From contig JAFRKN010000006.1 in the NCBI GenBank assembly GCA_017431725.1, positions 1 through 38,826 on the forward strand: a stretch of 38,826 nucleotides of DNA, read 5' to 3'. Shown one piece after another: positions 14,302 through 21,971 of the stretch (positions are counted from its first letter, which is position 1; each line of letters begins with the position of its first letter). The position numbers and the translations under genes were made by a program. Origin of the DNA: Candidatus Saccharimonadota bacterium. GTDB lineage: Bacteria > Patescibacteriota > Saccharimonadia > Saccharimonadales > Saccharimonadaceae. The notes under the pieces were generated by a model that did not search any database, was not told the origin of the DNA, and was given only the letters and a program-made list of their open reading frames with translations.

Positions 14302-15078
14302 TTATTTTTTATAGCCGTTCAAAAATGCTTTCGCGTCCATCGCTTTACGCCCTTCAGGCTGTAATAAATCTACCGCAATAGAATGTCCGTCAGCACAGGG
14401 AATTGAAAGAACCGCTGTCTCATTCGGCTTTAATATATGCGCCTCGTGTATGATACAAGAGACGCCAAAAAACGTGTATTTTGGTTTTGGGAAGACCTGG
14501 AAAGCTACGATTTTCCGGAAAGTCTGTTCTGACGAATCTGTTTCGGGGGTTAAAACCCCCATATTTTTTGTAAGTTTCCCACAAAAAGTCGCCTCCGCAG
14601 CATTTTGTAAAATCGGTTTTGGCAAATCTGCCAAATTCTTTATAATCCATTTCGCCCCAGTTTCTGCCAACGCTTTGTAAATTTCATTTTTACAAAAGGG
14701 CAAATCCGATAAGGTAGTCTGATAATAAATCGGACCCGCGTCCATCTCTTTAACTAATTTCATGATAGATACAGAAAAATCGTTATCTCCAGCCAAAATT
14801 GCGCTCTCTATTGGTGACGCGCCTCGATATAAAGGTAACAGGGAAGGATGGATATTCAAAATGCCCTCTGGTTCAAACAAATCTAAGACCTCACTCTTTA
14901 TTAAAACTCCAAACGACGCCAAAACCCCATGTGCCTCTGGAAATTCTCGTTTTAAACGACAAACTTCCGCTAAATCTTCCCGTGTTCTCGCATGAAAAAT
15001 TATATCGCATTTTTGTTTCAAAACCTCTAATGCATATTCTGCCAAAAGCCCATTCCCAAAAAATATCACTTTTTCCAT
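14302..15078 (-). CDS. fmt: Methionyl-tRNA formyltransferase
   Basis: 258 aa. The Fmt catalytic region is plain: ILNIHPSLLPLYRGASPIE holds Asn75 and His77, and EMDAGPI holds the catalytic Asp113; the product uses 10-formyl-tetrahydrofolate to formylate Met-tRNAfMet. The C-terminal tRNA-binding part aligns to the usual end (LLQPEGRKAMDAKAFLNG). At 258 residues it is shorter than the usual 310 or so, mainly through loss of the loop between the first strand and the catalytic region. I start it at ATG 15078, 8 nt after the def stop, giving a def-fmt operon. The longer frame would overlap def. Confidence 0.9.
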   Translation of the reverse strand: MEKVIFFGNGLLAEYALEVLKQKCDIIFHARTREDLAEVCRLKREFPEAHGVLASFGVLIKSEVLDLFEPEGILNIHPSLLPLYRGASPIESAILAGDNDFSVSIMKLVKEMDAGPIYYQTTLSDLPFCKNEIYKALAETGAKWIIKNLADLPKPILQNAAEATFCGKLTKNMGVLTPETDSSEQTFRKIVAFQVFPKPKYTFFGVSCIIHEAHILKPNETAVLSIPCADGHSIAVDLLQPEGRKAMDAKAFLNGYKK

Positions 15079-15085
15079 TATTTGA

Positions 15086-15658
15086 TTATTCCTCACCCCA
15101 GAGTTTTTTATTCCCAGCGATTTTTTTATCATAATCCACCGGTATCAAATCCCCTTTATCGTTCATCTCGTAAAACGCATCTTTTATCCCCTTAATATGG
15201 TCGATAAACAAAATTCCGTTAAGATGATCAATCTCGTGTAAAAGTGTTCGCGCCAACTCATCTGTTGCCTTAATTCTGACCTCTGTACCATTTTCTAGCT
15301 TTGCCTTTACCCGAACTTTAGTTGCACGCGGCACCATCCCATAAATAGTCGGCACCGATAAACACCCTTCATAATCAGTTTTTGTCTTGCCTTCCGCTTT
15401 TATCACCTCTGGATTAATCAGTGCCGTAAAAGTCGCTTTTTTCTTATTTTCCATATCGTCACGAATGATAATGATGCGCTTATTTACTCCCATCTGGGGT
15501 GCCGCCATCGCCGCCGATAATTCGTAAGGATGGTCAGCCTCCCAATCCAGCGATAATTTTCGCATATCAGAAATCACGCTCAAGATTTCATCGTCAATCT
15601 TGTGTACCTTTTCTGACTTCTCCCTAAGACGCGCGTCCGGCGTCGTAATTATTTTCAT
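15086..15658 (-). CDS. def: Peptide deformylase
   Basis: 190 aa, a metal-dependent enzyme that removes the N-formyl group from nascent proteins. Motif 2 EGCLSVP (97-103, metal ligand Cys99) and motif 3 HEIDH (141-145) are intact. Motif 1 is degenerate: SAAMAAPQ replaces the usual GxGxAAPQ, so both Gly positions are lost while the Gln is kept. ATG 15658 is chosen because TATAAT (15665-15670 on this strand) ends 6 nt before it; the longer frame from 15718 would start upstream of that promoter. Together with fmt and infB nearby it forms a translation-initiation group. Leaderless transcript predicted. Confidence 0.93.
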   Translation of the reverse strand: MKIITTPDARLREKSEKVHKIDDEILSVISDMRKLSLDWEADHPYELSAAMAAPQMGVNKRIIIIRDDMENKKKATFTALINPEVIKAEGKTKTDYEGCLSVPTIYGMVPRATKVRVKAKLENGTEVRIKATDELARTLLHEIDHLNGILFIDHIKGIKDAFYEMNDKGDLIPVDYDKKIAGNKKLWGEE

Positions 15659-15664
15659 ATTTCC

Positions 15665-15670
15665 ATTATA
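15665..15670 (-). promoter_or_regulatory. -10 box of the leaderless def-fmt operon
   Basis: TATAAT on the minus strand, ending 6 nt before ATG 15658. Confidence 0.7.
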
Positions 15671-15722
15671 CCACAAATCGCCACCCCTGTAAATAATTCT
15701 TATGTTGCAGTTTTTCATTTAC

Positions 15723-15751
15723 TTGCCAAAAAAAATCTACCACCATATAAT
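15723..15751 (+). promoter_or_regulatory. Promoter of the TetR-like gene, leaderless
   Basis: TTGCCA (15723-15728), 17-nt spacer, TATAAT (15746-15751); the ATG at 15758 begins 6 nt after the -10 box. Confidence 0.75.
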
Positions 15752-15757
15752 ATTTTT

Positions 15758-16336
15758 ATGAAAATCAGCAGGTTAACAGAGAAAAAAATGGCAAACAAAA
15801 GATTTTGTAAATCCGAAAATGCTATTTTTATTACTTACTGCAAATTCAAAGATTATCCCTCCGCCAAACTTATCGCACAAAAATCCAAAATATCTCGCTC
15901 TACTATCTATCGTCACCACGGGCAACCTCAAAATATTCCTCGCGACTACGAGGAATATTTATTACATCTCTATCAGAAGAAAGTGGGCAAAATTTTAAAT
16001 AAAAAGGGAATTGATCTAAAAACACTCTTTCTTCGCACTCTTATTTATATCTATTCCAATCGAAAAACTATCAAAGTTTTATTTTCCAGTGGGCGGTCAG
16101 AGATTATTAAAAAAATCCTCAAAACTTTAAAAGCCCGCATTCTTGTAGTCTGGAATCTCACCGGAGATTTAGATGAACTCTATTGTATCTTTGAAAATGA
16201 AATTATTGGAGTAATTGAAACTTGGTCCAAACAAGGTTTCAGAGCTAATTTTCTCGATACAACACTAAACGATATTGTCCAGCTTACCAACACCGCCCCA
16301 AAACGTTTAGCGTTTTTAGTTAAAGATAAAATCTAA
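15758..16336 (+). CDS. TetR/AcrR-like transcriptional regulator
   Basis: 192 aa. The N-terminal third has a helix-turn-helix of TetR type: PSAKLIAQKSKISRSTIYRHH (about 34-54), where the second helix SRSTIYRH is the typical recognition helix. The rest is predicted helical with no catalytic motif, consistent with a ligand-binding dimer domain. The first 30 or so residues are Lys-rich. It converges with the bile salt hydrolase-like gene with a 5-nt gap. It might control neighbouring genes, but no palindromic operator is obvious at its own promoter. Moderate confidence in the family; ligand unknown. Confidence 0.6.
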   Translation: MKISRLTEKKMANKRFCKSENAIFITYCKFKDYPSAKLIAQKSKISRSTIYRHHGQPQNIPRDYEEYLLHLYQKKVGKILNKKGIDLKTLFLRTLIYIYSNRKTIKVLFSSGRSEIIKKILKTLKARILVVWNLTGDLDELYCIFENEIIGVIETWSKQGFRANFLDTTLNDIVQLTNTAPKRLAFLVKDKI

Positions 16337-16341
16337 TAATT

Positions 16342-17289
16342 TTATACAGCGATTAGCTCCGCCGACTCAAGGTTATAATCAGACAGAGCAACACTCTTGA
16401 TTGCAGGCTCTTCGTAGGTGTTATAATAATAAGTTTTCGTTTTTATTGAATATCCACCAGTGTAAACCGTCTTTTCAAATTGACCATCTGCCATTGCCGC
16501 TGCTCCGTCAATCATCGCCACTCCAGTAAGTGTGTGGAATAAACGTGATACATTTTCTTCTTCTGTTGTTTTTATTGGATAATGTGTGTTCAAGTAAGCC
16601 ACCCGCACGAATCGCGACGGGGAATAATAATCACCTGGCAACCCTCGCATCAGAGAACCACTTCCGAATGCTGTCATTTTTGCCTTTTCCCATTTTACCT
16701 CTTTTGGCATCTGTGGGAACAAATTCATATAATTACGTAAATTTTCCTTATGCCATCCATATCCCGGTTGATTTGTCAAAATATCTACGTTATTTTCAAA
16801 AATTTCCATGCCTTTTTCAGTGTATTCCACCACAATCGATCTCTTAGCATCACCAATAATCCAATGAAGTTCCGAAACTGGATACTGATCATTTATTGGT
16901 TTTGCTACAATCGCAACTTCCTTTAAAGCTTTTTCCGCCTCATCTACAGTATTAAAATTTAAAACCACCCAAAACGGGAATTCATAAGCTGCAACATTAG
17001 TTTTATCTCCCACCATCGCCGTTTCGTACTTTGCGTAACCAGGAAAATTTAATCCTGCGATTGCTAATCCGTTTTCGTTTGCACAATCAAAATAAAGCGG
17101 CGTATTTTCGACTATAATACCCATTCCAATCACCGCTGGAGATTGATTCGTCTCCCCCAAAAATGCTGGCTTGTATTTATACCCTCGTGGTGTAATTACT
17201 ACTTTCTCACCATATCCCACCGACCAGTCTAAATTCCGACCAAAATACATATTTCCAGCACTATCATTAAATCTCACCCCTGTACACAT
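16342..17289 (-). CDS. Choloylglycine hydrolase family protein, bile salt hydrolase-like
   Basis: 315 aa, an Ntn amidase whose nucleophile Cys2 is exposed after Met removal. All key residues of bile salt hydrolases are at matching places: Cys2, Arg18 and Asp21 in GRNLDW, Asn81 in GLNFPGY, Asn173 in LTNQP and Arg226 in SPSRFVR. The resemblance to clostridial/lactobacillar bile salt hydrolase runs along most of the length, including GLPGDYYSPSRF and YYYNTYE near the end. It would hydrolyse glyco- or tauro-conjugated bile salts, although penicillin V acylase or other N-acyl amidase activity cannot be excluded. No signal peptide, so cytosolic. AAGGAGG site precedes ATG. Gene is likely of outside origin. 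Confidence 0.85.
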   Translation of the reverse strand: MCTGVRFNDSAGNMYFGRNLDWSVGYGEKVVITPRGYKYKPAFLGETNQSPAVIGMGIIVENTPLYFDCANENGLAIAGLNFPGYAKYETAMVGDKTNVAAYEFPFWVVLNFNTVDEAEKALKEVAIVAKPINDQYPVSELHWIIGDAKRSIVVEYTEKGMEIFENNVDILTNQPGYGWHKENLRNYMNLFPQMPKEVKWEKAKMTAFGSGSLMRGLPGDYYSPSRFVRVAYLNTHYPIKTTEEENVSRLFHTLTGVAMIDGAAAMADGQFEKTVYTGGYSIKTKTYYYNTYEEPAIKSVALSDYNLESAELIAV

Positions 17290-17359
17290 CTCGCCTCCTT
17301 TTTATTTATTTTTTAATTCTTACGTTTATTTTATCACAAAATTTATTTATTGAAATTTT

Positions 17360-19297
17360 TTATAACAGGCTTGGCGGATCAAAGATAACCTTAAAATTTG
17401 GCTCTAATTCCGCACACGCTTCTAAAAGCGCCTTTCTAGATCGACTTCTCACAATAATTTGCCACGAGTATCCCTTATTTGTCCTTTCATGAAAAGCCGG
17501 CATTGGTGGAGAAACAGAGAGTCTCTTATCTCGATCTAATTCAGATACCAATTCTCGTATCTTTTTTAAAACAATCGTCTCTGTTTTCATCGTGATTTCA
17601 ATCTTTGCGATAAATCGAAACGGTGGAAATCCAGATTTTTTACGTTTTTTTATCATATACTCATAAAAATCTAAATAATCTTCATTCTCAGCAAATTCAA
17701 TTACCTTATGCTCTGGTCGGAAGGTCTGAATCACTATCTCCGATTTCGATAGATGTCCGCGTCCAACTCTCCCCATAACTTGCGTTAGCAATTGAAAGGT
17801 TCGCTCTTCCGCCATATAATCCGGTAGGGAAAGCCCCGCATCGGCCTGGACTATCCCTACCGTAGCCAGCTTCGGTAAATCTAACCCCTTAGCGAGTGTC
17901 TGGGTCCCGACCAAAATATCTACCTCGCCTCCTTTTACCGCCTCGTAAACCGCCTCTAATCCTTCGTTCTTCTTGTTATCAGCGTCAAATCGTCTGACTC
18001 GCGCTTTTGGAAACAATTTTTTTAGTTCACTTTCTAATAATTTCGTTCCAAACCCCTTATGAACCATCCCCGGATGCCCACATTTTGGACAATTTATCGG
18101 CACTTTCTCGGAAAATCCACATGTATGACAATGTAATACATATTTATCGGCATGCAGAGTTAATGGCAAATAACAGTTCGGACATAAAATTTCTTCACCG
18201 CAATTTTCACAAATTGTTAAAGGTGCCGACCCTCGTCGGTTATGAAAAATCAACGTTTGCAGTCCAGCCTCTAAATTATCCGAAATTGTTTTAAGCAGGG
18301 CATTAGAAAAATACCGATTTTTCGTAAAATTCTCTCTATCTTTAAAACCGATAATTTTAATCTCTGGTTTTGCCGCCTCTTCTTTAGCTTTCACCTCTAG
18401 CTTAACTAAAGCATCTCGCTCTTTGGCAAGATAAAAATCTTCTACCGTTGGGGTAGCTGACCCCAGAATTAAGGGGATTTTCAAACATTTTGCTATAAAA
18501 CTTGCCACTCGCACCGTCGAATAACGCGGTGGATTCTCTTGATAGTAAGCATTTTCATGTTCCTCATCTACAATTATCAACCCAATATTAGAAAGCGGTG
18601 CAAATAAGGCCGAACGCGGCCCAATCACTATCTTAGGGCCTTCGGTCTCAAGCAGGGAATTAAAGACCAAATGTCTTTCCGTTTCAGTTTGTTTGGAATG
18701 AATTAGAACAATATTTTTGCCAAAAACCTCCTCAAAAACTCGAACGAATTGGCTTGTTAAGGCAATTTCTGGCACCAAGATGATACTAGATTTTTGTCGT
18801 TTAAACGCATTTAAAGCCATTTTGAGGTAGATATTAGTTTTACCACTACCAGTAACGCCAAACAGCAGTTTCGTGCCTTCTAGGCCCTTCTGCAGGCCTT
18901 CTAGGGCCATTTTTTGCGCCGGGTTGAGGGGGATTTTTAAAAAACCAGGTTCAGCCAAGACCCGCCCACCAATATTCCCGAACATTTGTTCGGTTTTCCT
19001 CCGTTTCTTTTCCACCCCTCTCGGCAAGATTAGCGACACCGCTTGCCCCGATGGCGCTAAATAATATTCATGCAAAAATTCCATAGTTTCTAATAAATGT
19101 TTTGGCAAAGGTTTTGAATACAATACTTTCAAAATCGATTTGGTTTTAAAATCCGGTTGCGCAACTTTTTTAACAACAATTCCCGGCACTACTCGCCGAC
19201 CTACCGGCACCAAAACGATTTGACCAGGTAAAAGGGAATCAAAAAAATCATAGGTCAATCCTTCTACCTTACCTTCTGGTATCACCTCATAAAACAT
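17360..19297 (-). CDS. priA: Primosomal protein N' (replication restart helicase)
   Basis: 645 aa. DNA-binding N-terminal region, then SF2 helicase core with Walker A GVTGSGKT (147-154), motif II DEEH, motif III GSATPT and motif VI QVMGRVGRG. Between helicase lobes lie the zinc-binding cysteines (CENCG, CPNC, CHTCG, CPKCG). PriA restarts stalled forks by loading the replisome. Length is modestly shorter than the 732 aa of E. coli. Leaderless start predicted: TATAAT (19304-19309 on this strand) ends 6 nt before ATG. BSH-like gene follows with its own promoter. Confidence 0.95.
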   Translation of the reverse strand: MFYEVIPEGKVEGLTYDFFDSLLPGQIVLVPVGRRVVPGIVVKKVAQPDFKTKSILKVLYSKPLPKHLLETMEFLHEYYLAPSGQAVSLILPRGVEKKRRKTEQMFGNIGGRVLAEPGFLKIPLNPAQKMALEGLQKGLEGTKLLFGVTGSGKTNIYLKMALNAFKRQKSSIILVPEIALTSQFVRVFEEVFGKNIVLIHSKQTETERHLVFNSLLETEGPKIVIGPRSALFAPLSNIGLIIVDEEHENAYYQENPPRYSTVRVASFIAKCLKIPLILGSATPTVEDFYLAKERDALVKLEVKAKEEAAKPEIKIIGFKDRENFTKNRYFSNALLKTISDNLEAGLQTLIFHNRRGSAPLTICENCGEEILCPNCYLPLTLHADKYVLHCHTCGFSEKVPINCPKCGHPGMVHKGFGTKLLESELKKLFPKARVRRFDADNKKNEGLEAVYEAVKGGEVDILVGTQTLAKGLDLPKLATVGIVQADAGLSLPDYMAEERTFQLLTQVMGRVGRGHLSKSEIVIQTFRPEHKVIEFAENEDYLDFYEYMIKKRKKSGFPPFRFIAKIEITMKTETIVLKKIRELVSELDRDKRLSVSPPMPAFHERTNKGYSWQIIVRSRSRKALLEACAELEPNFKVIFDPPSLL

Positions 19298-19303
19298 ATC
19301 CCT

Positions 19304-19309
19304 ATTATA
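19304..19309 (-). promoter_or_regulatory. -10 box, leaderless priA
   Basis: TATAAT on the minus strand, 6 nt before ATG 19297. Confidence 0.7.
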
Positions 19310-19339
19310 ACATTGTTGTAATTTTTACAGAATCCATGC

Positions 19340-19345
19340 TATAAT
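19340..19345 (+). promoter_or_regulatory. -10 box of the winged-helix/recJ unit
   Basis: TATAAT near 19340, with a leader of about 20 nt carrying AGAGGT before ATG 19368. Position of the hexamer is approximate to 1-2 nt. Confidence 0.65.
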
Positions 19346-19367
19346 AAAAACATATAAAAGAGGTAAT

Positions 19368-19658
19368 ATGTTAGAAGTATTCGTGACATCAAGGGTGCGA
19401 CGCAAGATTCTGGTGGTTTTTGCCAAATATCCCGATTTTAAAACCCACGTTAGAGGTCTAGCTAAGTTGATTAAAGAAGATCCAGGTAATATTCAGAGAG
19501 AACTTGAGCGCATGGCCAAAGGCGGTTTTCTTGTTGTAACCAAAAAAGGCAAAACTAAAATTTACCAAACCAATAAACAATTCCCAATTTTAAAAGAGCT
19601 CCAAAGTATTGTAATAAAAAGCCAAAAAGGCAATAAGCCTAGTAAAACCATCGGCTAA
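19368..19658 (+). CDS. Small winged-helix DNA-binding protein (ArsR/MarR-like)
   Basis: 96 aa. A compact wHTH: VTSRVRRKILVVFAKYPD, then THVRGLAKLIKEDPGNIQRE as the recognition part and a wing GFLVVTKKGKTKIYQTN. This is the arrangement seen in ArsR-like and nucleotidyltransferase-linked winged helices. No metal-binding Cys pair, so metal sensing is unlikely. The C-terminal tail is basic. It precedes recJ by 12 nt on the same strand and is probably co-transcribed with it and possibly autoregulatory. A ribosome site AGAGGT is 5-8 nt before ATG. Confidence 0.7.
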   Translation: MLEVFVTSRVRRKILVVFAKYPDFKTHVRGLAKLIKEDPGNIQRELERMAKGGFLVVTKKGKTKIYQTNKQFPILKELQSIVIKSQKGNKPSKTIG

Positions 19659-19670
19659 CAGGGGTATAAT

Positions 19671-21290
19671 TTGAGTAAAATTTTTGAACAACTACTAGAA
19701 AAACGTCATCTCGACAAAGACTTTTTATATCCCAAATACGAAAATAGCGAAAATCCTTTTTCTCTAGTCGACATGGACAAAGCCATCAATCGCATTCAAA
19801 AAGCTCTAGACAATCACGAAAAAATCCTCATTTATGGCGACTATGATGTAGACGGTGTCACCGCTAGTACTTTAATGGAAGAAACCTTAAAACTTACTGG
19901 CATAAAACCAGATGATATTAGTATTATGCTCCCAGATCGCTTTGCTGACGGCTATGGCATGAGTCCAAAACTCATCGAAAACGCCAAAAAACAAGGTGTT
20001 AAACTCGTCATCACCGTTGACTGCGGCTCCAGCAACCACAATATTATTACAGAACTTAACACCTTAGGTATTGACACTATTGTCACAGATCACCACGAAA
20101 CTCCCAGTACGATGCCAGAAGCAATCGCCATTCTAAATCCCAAGCGCAAAGACAAACCCACCGAAAATCTCCAAAATCTCGCTGGCGTTGGTGTCGCCTT
20201 CAAACTAGCTCAAGCCCTTGTCGGTCAAGGGTTAATCAAATCAGGCCAAGAAAAGTGGCTTCTCGACCTCGTTTTAATCGGCACTATTTGCGACAATATG
20301 CTTTTAACGGGCGAAAATCGTATTCTCGGCTATTACGGGATGAAAGTTTTAGCAAAAACTCGTCGACCCGGACTTCTAGAATTAATGGAAAAAGCTGGAG
20401 TAAAAAAATTGAACTCCGAATCAATTGGTTTTCAGATTGGCCCGCGTCTTAACGCTGCCGGGCGTCTAAAAACCGCCGACCTCTCTTTAAATCTACTGCG
20501 TTCTACTAGCCAAGCTGAAGCCGCCCTCCTTTCCGAAAAACTCGAAATTTTGAACAAAAAAAGAAAAAATGAACAAATTTCCGCTACTCGCGAAATTATC
20601 AAACGTGGTGTTAACTCTAACCCGGTCATTATTGAGACTGGCCAATTTCATGAAGGCATTCTTGGTATTGTGGCTGGTCGTTTAGTTGAAGAATACCATA
20701 AACCGGCTTTCGTTTTAACTGAGGTAGAAAACGGAATTTTGAAAGGTTCTGGGCGTAGTTTTGGAGATTTTAATTTGGCTGAAGCTCTTAATTTTACTCA
20801 AGAAACTATCATTGGCGGAGGTGGTCATGCTGGTGCCGCTGGGGTAAGACTAGAGCAAAAAAATCTTTATCAATTTCGCGAACAAATCAATGCCTATTAT
20901 CGTAATCTAAAATTACCAGATCAAACTAAATACCTAACTAAACCCGCCGATCTCGAATTAATTGACTTTTCTGGTTTAAATCTCGACTTATTAGAAGAGT
21001 TAAAACTTCTTGAACCATTTGGGGCAGGGAACGAAGAGCCAATTTTTTGTCTTAAAAACGTCGAAATAGCAAATCTTACCCGCATGGGTACCGAACGTAA
21101 TCATTTACGTATTGATTTAAGAGATAAAAATGGTAAATATTTTAAGCTTGTCTCCTTTTATGCCCCTGAAAATTGGCTCAATCTCGATCCTGATTACGAC
21201 CATATCGAACCGCTGATTAAACTTTCTGAGAACGACTTTAATGGTACTAAGTCTCTCGAAGCTCGCATTATAGACATAAATATGATATAA
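19671..21290 (+). CDS. recJ: Single-stranded-DNA-specific exonuclease RecJ
   Basis: 539 aa DHH-family 5'-3' exonuclease acting in recombination and base-excision/mismatch repair. Visible motifs: GDYDVDGVTA (56-65), VDCGSSN, TDHHETP (DHH) and the DHHA1-type GGGGHAGAAGV (about 384-394), followed by an OB-fold-like C-terminus. The start codon is TTG at 19671 with AGGGG about 7 nt upstream. A later ATG would remove the conserved N-terminal PKYENSENPFSL stretch. Length is near the usual 560. TAA stop codon overlaps the -10 box of the next gene. Confidence 0.94.
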   Translation: MSKIFEQLLEKRHLDKDFLYPKYENSENPFSLVDMDKAINRIQKALDNHEKILIYGDYDVDGVTASTLMEETLKLTGIKPDDISIMLPDRFADGYGMSPKLIENAKKQGVKLVITVDCGSSNHNIITELNTLGIDTIVTDHHETPSTMPEAIAILNPKRKDKPTENLQNLAGVGVAFKLAQALVGQGLIKSGQEKWLLDLVLIGTICDNMLLTGENRILGYYGMKVLAKTRRPGLLELMEKAGVKKLNSESIGFQIGPRLNAAGRLKTADLSLNLLRSTSQAEAALLSEKLEILNKKRKNEQISATREIIKRGVNSNPVIIETGQFHEGILGIVAGRLVEEYHKPAFVLTEVENGILKGSGRSFGDFNLAEALNFTQETIIGGGGHAGAAGVRLEQKNLYQFREQINAYYRNLKLPDQTKYLTKPADLELIDFSGLNLDLLEELKLLEPFGAGNEEPIFCLKNVEIANLTRMGTERNHLRIDLRDKNGKYFKLVSFYAPENWLNLDPDYDHIEPLIKLSENDFNGTKSLEARIIDINMI

Positions 21291-21291
21291 T
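21286..21291 (+). promoter_or_regulatory. -10 box of the leaderless CYTH gene, overlapping the recJ stop
   Basis: TATAAT spans the recJ stop codon and ends 6 nt before ATG 21298. Confidence 0.65.
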
Positions 21292-21297
21292 TAAAAT

Positions 21298-21828
21298 ATG
21301 AAAAAAGTTATCCTCAAATGTAAGCTAAAGAATCGTGATGAATTTGAGCAAAAACTCAGCGATATTGATCTTGATTTCTCTCCGATTTATTGGCAACACG
21401 ACCGAGTTTATGCTCCACGTGGTTACAAACGGGGGATTAACCTCCCACGCCTCATCATGCGTACTGAAATGAAAGCCGTTGATAAACCTGCAAAATATTA
21501 TCTGATTTTGCGCCGTCACATCGAAGATTCCGGTGTTGATGTCACCGAAGAAACTTCAATCAAAGATTACGAAAAAGTAGTGAATATTATTATGCAACTT
21601 GGCTTTAAATCAATTGCTGAGGTCTCTCGTCGTCGCCAAGAACTAAAAATGGGCGAAGGAACTTTTATTTATCTTGATAAGATTGATAATAAACCTGGTT
21701 ATTACGCTAAAATTGAATCCGAACTTTCCGATGCAGACTCCGTCATAGAAGCCAAAGAAGACCTAAAAAAGACCTTCGAAACTCTTGGCGAATCTAACTT
21801 TATCGATAGCACGTATTTTGAATTATAA
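21298..21828 (+). CDS. CYTH-domain (CyaB/ThTPase-like) protein
   Basis: 176 aa with the CYTH tunnel layout: alternating basic and acidic strands such as YYLILRRHIED and SRRRQELKMGEGTFIYLDKI, ending in a YYAKIESEL strand and a C-terminal helix. CYTH enzymes hydrolyse triphosphates (thiamine triphosphate, polyphosphate) or make cAMP. The hallmark N-terminal ExExK is missing: the sequence reads ILKCKLKN, with Leu and Cys in place of the two Glu. Activity may therefore differ or be lost. The last codons lie inside structured element copy 2. Leaderless start predicted. Family assignment moderately sure, function open. Confidence 0.65.
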   Translation: MKKVILKCKLKNRDEFEQKLSDIDLDFSPIYWQHDRVYAPRGYKRGINLPRLIMRTEMKAVDKPAKYYLILRRHIEDSGVDVTEETSIKDYEKVVNIIMQLGFKSIAEVSRRRQELKMGEGTFIYLDKIDNKPGYYAKIESELSDADSVIEAKEDLKKTFETLGESNFIDSTYFEL

Positions 21829-21962
21829 AACTCCTAGCTTGCTATTTGCAGGCTAAAAATCTGAAAAAATAGTGATGGAAAGCCGGTACTGAAATACCGG
21901 AAGGATTCCATCAAATTATTTTTTCAGATTTTTACCAGAGCAAGCTAGGAGTTTTATAATTC
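21820..21962. repeat. Structured palindromic element A, copy 2
   Basis: The 61-nt core 21864-21924 differs from copy 1 at one base, in the lower stem/internal loop. The outer arm is 23 bp perfect (21820-21842 with 21940-21962, beginning GAATTATAAAACTCC). The inner arm pairs TAAAAATCTG with CAGATTTTTA. It covers the CYTH gene's stop codon (21826-21828) and fills the convergent gap to the KwaB-like gene ending at 21972. Here the stem has A-rich left and T-rich right tails on both strands, so it could also terminate both transcripts. Confidence 0.92.
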
Positions 21963-21971
21963 AAATATTTT

